The position numbers were made by a program, and so were the translations under genes. From Winogradskyella bathintestinalis (GTDB lineage: Bacteria > Bacteroidota > Bacteroidia > Flavobacteriales > Flavobacteriaceae), in NCBI RefSeq assembly GCF_030407435.1, contig NZ_JASDDK010000010.1:1-50795 (forward strand): a stretch of DNA of 50,795 nucleotides. Direction: 5' to 3'. Shown here one piece after another: positions 1 through 8,773 of the stretch. The stretch's first letter is position 1. Each line of letters opens with the position of its first letter. A model generated the notes under the pieces. That model did not search any database. It saw nothing but the letters and a program-made list of their open reading frames with translations, and was not told the origin of the DNA.

Positions 1-228
1 CAAAACGAAACTTGGAACATCGAAGGTATTGGAAATGATGCAAAAATTTATATATTTGACCGTTACGGAAAATTGTTAAAGCAAATAAGTCCAGGAGGAA
101 CAGGTTGGGACGGTACTTACAATGGTAGTGCTATGCCAACTAGTGGCTATTGGTTTACAGTAGAGTACAACGAACCTTTAACAGGTGAACGTAAAGAATT
201 TAAAGCCCATTTTACCTTGAAACGATAA
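1..228 (+). CDS. C-terminal end of a T9SS type B (gliding-motility type) secreted protein, partial
   Basis: The frame is open from base 1 to the TAA at 226-228 and encodes the last 75 residues of a larger protein whose start lies left of the window. The residues include IYIFDRYGKLLKQISPGG, a GWDGTYNG turn and a closing KEFKAHFTLKR, the pattern of the gliding-motility-associated (type B) C-terminal sorting domain that sends proteins through the type IX secretion system to the cell surface. The PorP/SprF gene starts 6 bases downstream, the usual arrangement for a surface adhesin of the SprB kind and its partner. What the missing N-terminal part does cannot be seen. Confidence 0.85.
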   Translation, partial: QNETWNIEGIGNDAKIYIFDRYGKLLKQISPGGTGWDGTYNGSAMPTSGYWFTVEYNEPLTGERKEFKAHFTLKR

Positions 229-234
229 AGAATT

Positions 235-1251
235 ATGAAATTTAAGAAGTATTGTTTAGTAGCATTCATAGCTTTTGCCGCAAATTTTAGTTTTGCCCAA
301 GAAGGTATTCCAATTTATTCCGATTATTTAACAGACAATTATTATTTAATCCATCCGTCGATGGCAGGAGTTGCTAATTGTGCTAAAGTTAGATTAACAG
401 CCAGACAACAATGGTTCGGAGTCGATGATGCACCCAGTGTACAAACATTAAGTATGAACGGAAGAATAGGTGATTCACCTGTTGGGATAGGTGGTATTCT
501 TTTTAATGATGCCAATGGTTATCACTCAACTGTTGGTGGGTATGCTACTTTTGCTTATCATTTAATGTTCTCTAGAAATGAAATTGATTTGAACATGTTG
601 TCTTTCGGATTAAGTGCTGGATTTTTACAGTATAAATTAGACGAAACTAGTTGGTTGGTTCCTGGGCAACCAATAGATGAAGCTGTATTAGGTATAGAGC
701 AGAGTGCTACAAACTTTAATATAGATTTTGGATTCTCATATCATTTTATTGATTTTTATGCGCACTTTACTGCTAAGAATATTTTAGATAATGAAGGGAT
801 TAATTATAACGGTGTAGATGGATTTGAATTTAAGAATCTACGAACTTATTTACTGTCTTCAGGTTATACATTTCATAAATTCGGGAGTGATTGGAGCTAT
901 GAACCGTCTATAATGTACATGTATAGAGATGCGACAAAAGAATCTTCTATAGATATAAATGCTAAAGTTTATAGAGAAATGGATTTTGGTAAAGTTTGGG
1001 GTGGTTTATCTTATAGACGTAGTTTGGATGGTGCTGAATTTCAAGATGGTTCTGGTGTTAGTAGTCAAAAATTACAATACATAACTCCGTTTCTAGGAAT
1101 TGACTATAAAAATTTTGTATTTGCTTATACGTATTCTTATCAAGCCAATACCGTTAATTTTAATACCGGTGGTTTTCATCAGTTAACGCTAGGTTTCAAC
1201 TTTAATTGTAGAAGAGAAAAGTATGAATGTAATTGTCCTGCAGTAAATTAA
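235..1251 (+). CDS. PorP/SprF family type IX secretion membrane protein
   Basis: The 338-residue product starts with a clear signal peptide (about residues 1-22, ending SFAQ) followed by the PorP/SprF pattern EGIPIYSDYLTDNYYLIHPS and MAGVANCAKVRLTARQQW. The rest alternates short hydrophobic and polar strands as in an outer-membrane beta-barrel and ends with a small cysteine group (CRREKYECNCPAVN). Family knowledge: these proteins sit in the outer membrane, and many are encoded directly after a type B T9SS cargo protein that they help attach or export. Here the gene follows such a cargo by 6 bases, so the two are very likely co-transcribed. The ATG at 235 is the only sensible start. The exact partner role is inferred from this neighbour. 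Confidence 0.9.
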   Translation: MKFKKYCLVAFIAFAANFSFAQEGIPIYSDYLTDNYYLIHPSMAGVANCAKVRLTARQQWFGVDDAPSVQTLSMNGRIGDSPVGIGGILFNDANGYHSTVGGYATFAYHLMFSRNEIDLNMLSFGLSAGFLQYKLDETSWLVPGQPIDEAVLGIEQSATNFNIDFGFSYHFIDFYAHFTAKNILDNEGINYNGVDGFEFKNLRTYLLSSGYTFHKFGSDWSYEPSIMYMYRDATKESSIDINAKVYREMDFGKVWGGLSYRRSLDGAEFQDGSGVSSQKLQYITPFLGIDYKNFVFAYTYSYQANTVNFNTGGFHQLTLGFNFNCRREKYECNCPAVN

Positions 1252-1270
1252 CATAGTTAAGTAATTATTA

Positions 1271-1302
1271 AAAAGAGGCACAATTTTCATTGTGCCTCTT
1301 TT
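1271..1302. terminator. bidirectional hairpin terminator between convergent genes
   Basis: A 14-bp stem (AAAAGAGGCACAAT and its complement) closes on a 4-base TTTC loop, with an A run on the left and a T run on the right. It lies between the PorP/SprF gene and the convergent vWA lipoprotein gene and can serve both. Confidence 0.85.
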
Positions 1303-1312
1303 ATTTTCTATG

Positions 1313-2482
1313 TTATTCCCATTTGTAATTTTTCTTTTCAGCTTGTGCTTTTAAAGCTTTTAGCATAGCATTTTCTAAGCTGTTTATTGAATCATTATTT
1401 TTAGTAGCAATATAATTACGGCGTTTATGATTTAAATTTGCAATTTTTTCTTGAAGTATTTTACGTGATCTTCGTTTCGATTCAATGTAAGATTTAATTT
1501 CAGATTTAGACTTTCCTTTTAATTCTCCCGGCAGTTCGCTTTCTTTCAAATTGTCATAGGAAAAACCAGATTCTTTTTCAGCATCAACCATATCCCATGA
1601 ACTGTTTTTATACAATCGCGAACTTTTACTGACCGTTCTACTTACGGCATTGGCTTTATTATAACTTCTAGCATTATCGTCTTGTTCCGCCTGCATCTCC
1701 ATTTTTTTTCTTCCAGCACTTCCGTAGGCAACGTAAGTTTTATTCAATTTTTCATTGAGTTCTAAAATGCTATCATCATACGGCGAAGCGATATGAACAG
1801 TAGCTTTATTATGATTTATGGCCATATAGTTACCATGTGTTAAATCTGCCCCATCTTTCCATTTTATCGAAATGCCTTGATTGTAATCGCCACAAAAAAT
1901 GGTATTTACTGTTACATCGTTTTGATGGGCTAATTTAGACGCATCCTTGTAACTTACTTTACCTTGGGAATAGGGTTCATTTCCGGCGATAAAAATAAGT
2001 TTCAAATCATTGTTATGAGTACCCCAATCGAGTTGGTTAAGTGCGGTTGTAATCACTTTTCCACAGAACTCATTGCCTCCATTTGTGGTTAAGGAGAATA
2101 ATGATTTTGAAATCTCATCCAAATCTTCACTAAACGCAATCACTTGCCTTAAATAGCCTTCTTCAGCATTGAGATTATCATTACCATATTCATAAATTGC
2201 TATTTGAAGGTTAGGACTTCTGTCTTCGCATTTTGCATAGGATAATTCGTTAACAATTTTCCATAATTGCGCTTTAGCCTGATCTATTAAACCATCCATA
2301 CTATTGCTAGTATCTAATAATAGTGCTACTTTAATATTGGGTTCATCAATTTTAGAAGTGGTTTCAATCATAGATTCACCAATAAGCGTATCTGTAATAT
2401 TTTGTTTTTTATTGTTTGCGTTGCATGCCGTTAAAGTAATTATACTCAGGGCGATGATCGATGCTTTTATTTGCGTTTTCAT
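1313..2482 (-). CDS. vWA-domain lipoprotein
   Basis: The ATG at 2482 gives a 389-residue protein with a lipoprotein signal peptide whose lipobox SIITLTAC places the lipidated cysteine at residue 20; an ATG three codons upstream is less likely. A von Willebrand factor A domain follows (about 50-250). Its metal-ion (MIDAS) motif DTSNS is at 57-61, with later parts KLIFIAGNEPY and a DLTHGNYMAI segment. The tail from about residue 260 is rich in Lys, Ser, Arg and Asn and probably forms a helical, basic region. The protein should be anchored in a membrane facing the periplasm or the outside and bind a protein ligand through Mg2+. The ligand is unknown, and the neighbours (a two-component pair on the other strand) do not identify it. 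Confidence 0.8.
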   Translation of the reverse strand: MKTQIKASIIALSIITLTACNANNKKQNITDTLIGESMIETTSKIDEPNIKVALLLDTSNSMDGLIDQAKAQLWKIVNELSYAKCEDRSPNLQIAIYEYGNDNLNAEEGYLRQVIAFSEDLDEISKSLFSLTTNGGNEFCGKVITTALNQLDWGTHNNDLKLIFIAGNEPYSQGKVSYKDASKLAHQNDVTVNTIFCGDYNQGISIKWKDGADLTHGNYMAINHNKATVHIASPYDDSILELNEKLNKTYVAYGSAGRKKMEMQAEQDDNARSYNKANAVSRTVSKSSRLYKNSSWDMVDAEKESGFSYDNLKESELPGELKGKSKSEIKSYIESKRRSRKILQEKIANLNHKRRNYIATKNNDSINSLENAMLKALKAQAEKKNYKWE

Positions 2483-2691
2483 AGTCAACATAGTTTTATT
2501 GATTCTTTTGTAAAGCTCTATCGAATAAAGCTCAATTAAAAGTCACAATGAGTCTAGGAGCTATTTCAATGCGTAAATCAGTCTATAAAATGAGTTCAGG
2601 ATGTTTTTTTATAACTGAAATAGCTTCAATTCTATAACAGCTATTTTTTGAAACCAAATAAAGTATGTAAGTTTAGTCCAAGAAATTTTAA

Positions 2692-4866
2692 TTGTTTGTG
2701 AGAACTATCATTAAAAATAAAATATTAATTCTGTGTTGTCTAATTGGATTTGTAGCATTTGGACAAAAAAATGAGTCCTATAGAAAAACCACTGAGAACG
2801 AGTATACCATTAGAGGTTCTGTCTATGAAAAAGAATCTGGCTCACCCTACAAAAATGTAGAGATATTGGTTAATGGTGGCAAATATACCAGAACCAGTTT
2901 CGATGGAACTTTTAGTGTTAAGGCTAAGATTGGTGATGAACTAATTATTAGTCATGACGATTTTGAAACCATTTACTATACCATAAAAACAAGTGAACGT
3001 ATAACAATTGAAGTTGTAGAAGAAAAGCAAAGCAGCAGAAATAAAAGGGCAGTTGGCGATTATAAGCGATTTAACGAAATGATTGATTCTGCGGATGTCT
3101 ATTTAAAAAAAGATGCTGAGAAAAGTATAAGATTTATTGGTGATGCTCTCAATGTTAATGTAAATATTAGACAGAGCGCTGTAGCGCATGAGTTATTGGG
3201 AGATATCTATATGCACTGGAAGCAATTTGATTTGGCGATTTCGGCCTTTAAAATAAGTCTTCAAAATACAGAAACGGCTTCAGCAAAACTTAAGTTAGCT
3301 AGAGCATATTATAACAATGACCAATACAAAATTAGTCTTTCAGCTTATAATCAAATAGTTGAAGAAACATTATCTAATTACGAAAAGACTATTTGGTTTG
3401 AAGGAAAAGGCGATGTACATGTAAAGTTGAAGGATTTTTCTAAAGCTATAAAATCTTATGAAGAAGGTTTAAAAGAAGCCAAAAAGCATTTAATTGCACC
3501 CAAAGTCACCGACTTAAATTCTAAAATAGCTCAAGTTTTTAGTGACCAAGGGCAAATAAGTAAAGCTAAGTTGTATTTTAATAATTCACTGAATTTAGCA
3601 GAAAAAGAAAATAGAAAACGCGCTGTAGAAGAGCAGGTTAAAGTTGCAGAATTTAATAATGCAAATGCGGATTACGAAAGTGAGATTGTTTTAAGGAAAC
3701 AGGCCATTGAAGGTATTAAAAATATTGAGAGAGATTCAGTAATAACTAATGAGAGTGCTATTACATCCCAAAAGCAGAATTATAAAATTGGGAATGCCCT
3801 TATATTACAGAATAAAAATGAAGATGCTATTTTATATTTAGAAAAAAGTAGGAAAGAAGCAGGCGAAAAGGAAGATCTGGTGGTAGAAAAAGATGCGACT
3901 AGAAAATTATCCGAAGCACTTATTAAAAAAGGTGATACAGAAGAAGGGTTGGCAATGATAGAGAATTATGAGAGTATAGTAGATGAATTATACGCTAAGA
4001 AAGAGCAAGAAATATCACAAGCTGCACGATTTAGTAGAAATATAGCCGAACAGCAAAACCGCATAACGTCTCTCGAAAGCGATCGCGCATTAACTAAGAG
4101 TAAGTACGATTTAACGCAAGAAAAAAATAAAAGTCAACAACTTATAATTTATTCATTGATAGGAGGTTTAGTATTACTTTTAATCACAGGTTTCTTAATG
4201 TTTAAGTATATAAAACAACAACGTTTAGCTAATAATTTGTTGGCCTTAAAATCGTTGCGAAGTCAAATGAATCCGCACTTCATTTTTAACGCCTTAAATT
4301 CTGTAAATACATTTATCGCCACTAATGACGAACGCACGGCCAATAAATATCTTTCAGATTTTTCACAATTAATGCGTGCAGTTTTAGAAAATAGCGAAGA
4401 AGATTTTATTCCGTTGAAAAAAGAAATTGAATTATTAAATTTATATATACAACTTGAACATTTTAGATTTCAAGATAAGTTTGATTATGTCATTGATGTA
4501 GACAAAACTATAGATGTTGATGAATTTCAGATTCCACCAATGTTATTACAACCTTATATTGAAAATGCGGTTTGGCATGGCTTGCGTTACAAAACTGAAA
4601 AAGGACAACTTACTATAAGTATACAGCCACAAACTAAAGATGAAATATCTATTACCATTGCAGACAATGGTATTGGGAGAACACGATCTAAAGCTTTGAA
4701 AACTGAACATCAGAAGAAGCAAAATTCAAAAGGCATGGATAACATTAAAAAACGTGTTGCTATCTTAAATGAAATGTATAAAGACAAAGTGGATGTTACT
4801 ATTGAGGATTTTCAGAACTTAGAAGATGTTGGGACAAAAGTTGTAGTAACACTTAAAAAAGATTAA
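2692..4866 (+). CDS. sensor histidine kinase of the LytS type with CarboxypepD_reg-like and TPR domains
   Basis: The 724-residue product has, in order: a signal or membrane segment (about 10-24, ILILCCLIGFVAFG); a carboxypeptidase-regulatory-like beta domain (about 35-105, with YTIRGSVYEKESGSPYKNVE and GTFSVKAKIGDELIISHDDF); TPR helices (about 120-430); a coiled coil; a transmembrane helix (LIGGLVLLLITGFLMF, about 487-503); and a His_kinase plus HATPase core with the phospho-acceptor motif MNPHFIFNALNS (His near residue 529), the N box YIENAVWHGL and the G box DNGIGR. No in-frame ATG exists before about residue 128, and a TAA stands directly before the TTG at 2692, so the start is TTG 2692 or GTG 2698. 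The LytTR regulator 70 bases downstream is its probable partner. The stimulus is unknown. Confidence 0.88.
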   Translation: MFVRTIIKNKILILCCLIGFVAFGQKNESYRKTTENEYTIRGSVYEKESGSPYKNVEILVNGGKYTRTSFDGTFSVKAKIGDELIISHDDFETIYYTIKTSERITIEVVEEKQSSRNKRAVGDYKRFNEMIDSADVYLKKDAEKSIRFIGDALNVNVNIRQSAVAHELLGDIYMHWKQFDLAISAFKISLQNTETASAKLKLARAYYNNDQYKISLSAYNQIVEETLSNYEKTIWFEGKGDVHVKLKDFSKAIKSYEEGLKEAKKHLIAPKVTDLNSKIAQVFSDQGQISKAKLYFNNSLNLAEKENRKRAVEEQVKVAEFNNANADYESEIVLRKQAIEGIKNIERDSVITNESAITSQKQNYKIGNALILQNKNEDAILYLEKSRKEAGEKEDLVVEKDATRKLSEALIKKGDTEEGLAMIENYESIVDELYAKKEQEISQAARFSRNIAEQQNRITSLESDRALTKSKYDLTQEKNKSQQLIIYSLIGGLVLLLITGFLMFKYIKQQRLANNLLALKSLRSQMNPHFIFNALNSVNTFIATNDERTANKYLSDFSQLMRAVLENSEEDFIPLKKEIELLNLYIQLEHFRFQDKFDYVIDVDKTIDVDEFQIPPMLLQPYIENAVWHGLRYKTEKGQLTISIQPQTKDEISITIADNGIGRTRSKALKTEHQKKQNSKGMDNIKKRVAILNEMYKDKVDVTIEDFQNLEDVGTKVVVTLKKD

Positions 4867-4936
4867 TTAGGTTAACAGTAAGAAACTGATAGAAAATAAC
4901 AATACGTTTTTTACATCGAACATTAAATTTAAACAG

Positions 4937-5671
4937 ATGCAATTAAATTCTATTATCGTAGAAGACGAAGAAAACAGTAGACTAATTTTAAGGAATTATC
5001 TAACCAAGTATTGCCCAAATATTTCTATTTTAGGTGAAGCTGCCAATGTTGATGAAGCCTTAGTTTTAATAAGGAATAATGATTTAGATGTCATATTTTT
5101 AGATGTAGAAATGCCTTATGGTAATGCGTTCGACTTATTAGATAAAGTTGGTGACATTCACTTCGAAACCATTTTTGTAACGGCTTACAATCATTATGCT
5201 ATTGAGGCTTTAAACGCACATGCGTCTTATTATTTAATGAAACCAATTTCTATTGATGAACTGATTAAGGCCGTAGATTACGTTACCGAAATAATAACCA
5301 AGGAAGACGCACTTCAAGATCAAGTTTTAGAACCAAAAACCAATACTGTAAATGGAAAAATCACCATTCCACAGCTCGATGGTTTTGAAGTTATAGATAC
5401 TGCCGACATAATGTTTTGTAAAGCGGATGATAATTACACAGAAATTTTTTTGAATAACAACACAAAAAAACTCGTCAGTAAAACTCTAAAATATATTGAA
5501 GAAAGTTTAAAGGATGCTAATTTTGCGAGAGTTCATAAAAGTTATTTGGTCAATGTGAATGAAATTGTAAAATATGTAAAAGGCAAGGGTGGAAGCGTAG
5601 TACTAAGTAACGGAAAAGAAATTATGGTTTCGGCTTCTAAAAAATCGAATTTGTTATCCTATTTTAAATGA
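4937..5671 (+). CDS. LytTR-type response regulator
   Basis: The 244-residue protein has a receiver domain (about 1-120) with the acidic pair E9/D10, phospho-acceptor D56 in VIFLDVEMP, the switch threonine in FVTAYN and the lysine in YYLMKPIS. A LytTR DNA-binding domain follows (about 140-244), with FCKADDNYTEIFL and ARVHKSYLVNVNEI. Family knowledge: such regulators bind DNA with a beta-fold domain and work with LytS-like kinases that carry the NPHFIFN motif. The kinase gene ends 70 bases upstream on the same strand, so the two form a two-component system. Target genes cannot be read from the window. Confidence 0.93.
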   Translation: MQLNSIIVEDEENSRLILRNYLTKYCPNISILGEAANVDEALVLIRNNDLDVIFLDVEMPYGNAFDLLDKVGDIHFETIFVTAYNHYAIEALNAHASYYLMKPISIDELIKAVDYVTEIITKEDALQDQVLEPKTNTVNGKITIPQLDGFEVIDTADIMFCKADDNYTEIFLNNNTKKLVSKTLKYIEESLKDANFARVHKSYLVNVNEIVKYVKGKGGSVVLSNGKEIMVSASKKSNLLSYFK

Positions 5672-5744
5672 GAACTGACTTTTAAAAAGGCTACATGTAA
5701 ATTACAGAAAAGTTATACATAAGGGGGTATCGGCTATTCTATTC

Positions 5745-5978
5745 CTAAGGCTCTATAGGATGGTCTTCGTAAAAATCCTTAAATGTCTTATCTGTTGTAT
5801 ATTTTTCTTTCAGAATTTTAAAAACCATAAGCACAAGGCCTATTTCCCCAATAATTGCAACAACGAATACCCAATTTAGTGAAAAATTCATTGTCACCAT
5901 GATGGCAGTAGTTATCAATAAAAAAGTGGTAATAATTATATAAGGAAATATAGACGATTGAAAAACAGAAGATGTCAT
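5745..5978 (-). CDS. small membrane protein of unknown function
   Basis: This 77-residue product has two hydrophobic segments (about 11-31, FPYIIITTFLLITTAIMVTM, and 35-55, NWVFVVAIIGEIGLVLMVFK) and an acidic soluble tail (TFKDFYEDHPIEP). It has a normal ATG start, its own intergenic space on both sides and no overlapping gene, which supports a real gene. I do not recognise a named family. It is probably an inner-membrane protein with both ends on the same side. Confidence 0.6.
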   Translation of the reverse strand: MTSSVFQSSIFPYIIITTFLLITTAIMVTMNFSLNWVFVVAIIGEIGLVLMVFKILKEKYTTDKTFKDFYEDHPIEP

Positions 5979-6085
5979 AATTAATGCTTTTCGTTTAAGA
6001 TAATTATTTATTAGTAATCTAAAAAGACATTTAACGGAACTCTAACTCCGAAATATGATACATTTCTAAGACGCGTAAAAATGTT

Positions 6086-6880
6086 TTAAACCACTAATAG
6101 TTCCACAACTAAACCTTCATTTGCTCTAACATTAAATACGGTGTTATCTCCAAAAATTAAATATTGGCCTTTTATGCCAACTAATTTTCCAGAATAATAT
6201 GGCGTTTTAGTCAAATTAAGGCTTTTTGGTTTTTCAGGGTAATGTTCCACCGGAAATTCTAAATGTGTTTCCGAATTGTTTTCAATAAAATAAGGCAACG
6301 CTTCATCTGGTATGTAGGACTTTAATTTTTGTCGCCAATCCAATAAGTTTTCGTCCTTAATATCATTCTTTAACATGGTGCGCCAATTCGTTTTATCGGC
6401 TACGTGATCTTTTAAGGCTACTTCAGTAATACCGGCTAAATATCGATTGGGCACTTCAACAATTTCAATTGCTTCATGAGCCCCTTGGTCAATCCAACGG
6501 GTTGGAACTTGGCTTTTTCTTGTAACCCCGACTTTTACATTACTAGAGTTGGCTAAATACACAATATGTGGTTGTAACTGCACTTTCTTTTCGTAGTCTA
6601 AATCCCGATCTTCTTTATCTAAATGTGCTGTGCTTAACTCTGGTCGCATTATCCAATCTCCCGCAAAAGGCTTGTCAAAAAAACAAGTTTTACAGAAACC
6701 TTGTCGGTAAATCGGTCGGTCCAATCTACAACTTAAACATTGATGCCCAATAAGTTTTATTTCTATGCGCTTATTTAATAATTGATTGACATGGATAAAG
6801 TCATTTTCAAATACCAAATAGTATTGTATAGGTTCTAAAAATTCAGTTTGCATTTTTGTAAGGACTCCTGTATAAACCAT
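6086..6880 (-). CDS. DUF2797 family protein
   Basis: The 264-residue product has two CxxC pairs near residues 48-70 (CLSC and CKTC, with RQGFCKTCFFDKP between and after), which look like a zinc site. This is followed by the conserved block HIVYLANSSNVKVGVTRKSQ and PTRWIDQGA seen in DUF2797 proteins. The end is a short beta-rich domain (KLVGIKGQYLIFGDN). The middle part resembles a GIY-YIG-like fold in layout (VYLANSSNVKVGVT), but this is only my reading. Function is unknown. The gene stands alone, divergent from the GH3 gene. Confidence 0.8.
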   Translation of the reverse strand: MVYTGVLTKMQTEFLEPIQYYLVFENDFIHVNQLLNKRIEIKLIGHQCLSCRLDRPIYRQGFCKTCFFDKPFAGDWIMRPELSTAHLDKEDRDLDYEKKVQLQPHIVYLANSSNVKVGVTRKSQVPTRWIDQGAHEAIEIVEVPNRYLAGITEVALKDHVADKTNWRTMLKNDIKDENLLDWRQKLKSYIPDEALPYFIENNSETHLEFPVEHYPEKPKSLNLTKTPYYSGKLVGIKGQYLIFGDNTVFNVRANEGLVVELLVV

Positions 6881-6906
6881 AAAGAAATTTAGTAAATTTA
6901 GCTTTT

Positions 6907-6914
6907 CAAATTTA
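6907..6914 (-). promoter_or_regulatory. possible -7 element of the DUF2797 gene
   Basis: On the minus strand the bases read TAAATTTG, matching the Bacteroidota -7 consensus TAnnTTTG, 27 bases before the start codon. No good TTTG box is found at the expected 19-base distance, so the call is tentative. Confidence 0.4.
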
Positions 6915-6988
6915 GGAAACTAAATCTGAATAATTTGTAAAACAAATAATTGCCAAATGCCGTTTTAACGGCTAAAGATAGCTAATCT

Positions 6989-8506
6989 ATGCCAATTCCT
7001 ATTGTAAATTCTATTGCTTCTTGGTTTTTAAAAAAACGATTTCATCAGATAGAATTATTTTTAAAATATCCCAATGAAGTACAAAATGAATTACTTTTTA
7101 ACTTATTAAAAATTGCGAAAAACACAGAGATTGGTAAAACCTATAATTTTAGTTCTATAAAAAGTTATCAAGAATTTAATGAGCGAATTCCCATTGTTAA
7201 TTACGAAGAATTTCAACCATTAATAGAACGATCAAGACGCGGTGAACATAATATATTTTGGCCAAGTCCAATTAAATGGTTTGCCAAATCTAGTGGAACC
7301 ACTAATGCTAAAAGTAAGTTTATTCCAGTTAGTTATGAATCGTTAGAAGATTGCCATTACGCAGCAAGTAAAGATTTGCTTTGCATGTATTTAAACAACA
7401 ATGAAGATGCACAATTATTCACAGGTAAAAGTTTGCGATTAGGCGGAAGTAAAGAATTATACAAAGAAAATGGCACTGCATTTGGGGATTTAAGCGCTAT
7501 ACTTATCGATAATATGCCTTTTTGGGCCGAATTTAGTAGTACTCCAAGTAATAGGGTTTCGCTGATGAGTGATTGGGAAACTAAAATGCAAGCCGTAGTC
7601 GAAGAAACCATTCAGGAAAATGTAACGAGTTTAGCAGGCGTGCCCTCATGGATGTTGGTTTTACTTAACAACGTTTTGGATAAAACAGGAAAAGATAGCA
7701 TTTTTGATATTTGGCCAAATTTAGAAGTTTACTTTCACGGTGGCGTAAGTTTTAATCCCTATGTCGATCAATACAAAGCAATTCTACCCTCCAATAAGTT
7801 TAGATATTACGAAATCTATAATGCTTCAGAAGGTTTCTTTGCAATACAAGATCAAAATAATTCTAGCGACTTATTACTTATGTTAGATTATGGGATTTTT
7901 TATGAATTTCTTCCTATGGATAGTTACGGAACTCCTCAGCAGATGGCTATACCTTTAAGTGATGTAAAATTGAATACAAATTATGCAGTTTTGATTAGCA
8001 CTAATGCAGGTTTATGGCGCTATAAGATTGGTGATACCATTCGTTTTGTAAGTCTTAATCCACATCGAATTAAAGTTACCGGACGAACGAAACATCATAT
8101 TAATACCTTTGGTGAAGAATTGATTATTGAAAATGCAGAGAAGGCCCTAAAAAATGTATGCAAACGTACTTCTGCGGAAATTGTAGATTATACTGCCGCT
8201 CCAATTTTTATGGAAGGTAAGGAAAAAGGAGCACACGAGTGGATGATTGAATTTAAAACCCCTCCAGAAAACATGCCGTATTTTGAAGAGTTATTTGATA
8301 ATGCCTTAAAATCTTTAAACTCTGATTATGAGGCAAAAAGGTTTAATAATATGACACTAAATAAACCAACAATACACAGTGCAAGGGCAAATCTATTTTA
8401 CGATTGGTTTAAAGAAAACGATAAACTTGGTGGACAACACAAAGTTCCTCGTTTATCTAATTCTAGGGTTTATATGGAGCAATTATTGCGACTCAATCAC
8501 TTATAA
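6989..8506 (+). CDS. GH3 auxin-responsive-promoter family protein (acyl-acid amide synthetase-like)
   Basis: The 505-residue length and the motifs match the GH3 branch of adenylate-forming enzymes. The nucleotide-binding motif FAKSSGTTNAKSKFIP is at about residues 95-110, the GGVSFNPY and YYEIYNASEGFFAIQD motifs form the ATP core, and GLWRYKIGDTIRFVS with KVTGRTKHHINTFGEELI marks the hinge and C-terminal domain. Plant GH3 enzymes couple amino acids to acyl acids such as jasmonate; bacterial members are common in Bacteroidota and their substrates are mostly unknown. The gene is single, between a divergent DUF2797 gene and a bidirectional terminator, so context gives no substrate. Confidence 0.88.
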   Translation: MPIPIVNSIASWFLKKRFHQIELFLKYPNEVQNELLFNLLKIAKNTEIGKTYNFSSIKSYQEFNERIPIVNYEEFQPLIERSRRGEHNIFWPSPIKWFAKSSGTTNAKSKFIPVSYESLEDCHYAASKDLLCMYLNNNEDAQLFTGKSLRLGGSKELYKENGTAFGDLSAILIDNMPFWAEFSSTPSNRVSLMSDWETKMQAVVEETIQENVTSLAGVPSWMLVLLNNVLDKTGKDSIFDIWPNLEVYFHGGVSFNPYVDQYKAILPSNKFRYYEIYNASEGFFAIQDQNNSSDLLLMLDYGIFYEFLPMDSYGTPQQMAIPLSDVKLNTNYAVLISTNAGLWRYKIGDTIRFVSLNPHRIKVTGRTKHHINTFGEELIIENAEKALKNVCKRTSAEIVDYTAAPIFMEGKEKGAHEWMIEFKTPPENMPYFEELFDNALKSLNSDYEAKRFNNMTLNKPTIHSARANLFYDWFKENDKLGGQHKVPRLSNSRVYMEQLLRLNHL

Positions 8507-8710
8507 GCAATTTTAAAACTTTCGGAGAACGGTTAAACCTCTAAATTGGCATTTAGCGTTCTTAGAACGTTAATTATGAGTGTTTCGACCAATAAACAAC
8601 TACAATACGGCATACTTTAATTGAAGCTGATACCTTAGCTAAAAATTAATGTGCTATTAACTTTTTACAATAAATATTTCTAACAATATTATACTAATTA
8701 ATCCCTAACT

Positions 8711-8750
8711 AAAAAAACCACAATTTCTCATTTGAAATTGTGGTTTTTTT
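8711..8750. terminator. bidirectional terminator between the GH3 gene and clpX
   Basis: The stem AAAAAACCACAATTTC and its complement enclose a 6-base loop (TCATTT), with A and T runs on either side. It separates the convergent GH3 and clpX genes. The 200 bases before it (8507-8710) show no coding remnant that I can recognise. Confidence 0.88.
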
Positions 8751-8773
8751 GATTTGTACTTATTTAAAAAAAT

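Noticed and set aside
8507..8710. Gap after the GH3 gene as a possible pseudogene; it holds a small palindrome CGTTCTTAGAACG at 8557-8569
   Set aside because: No frame gives a recognisable protein piece, and the palindrome is too short to call.
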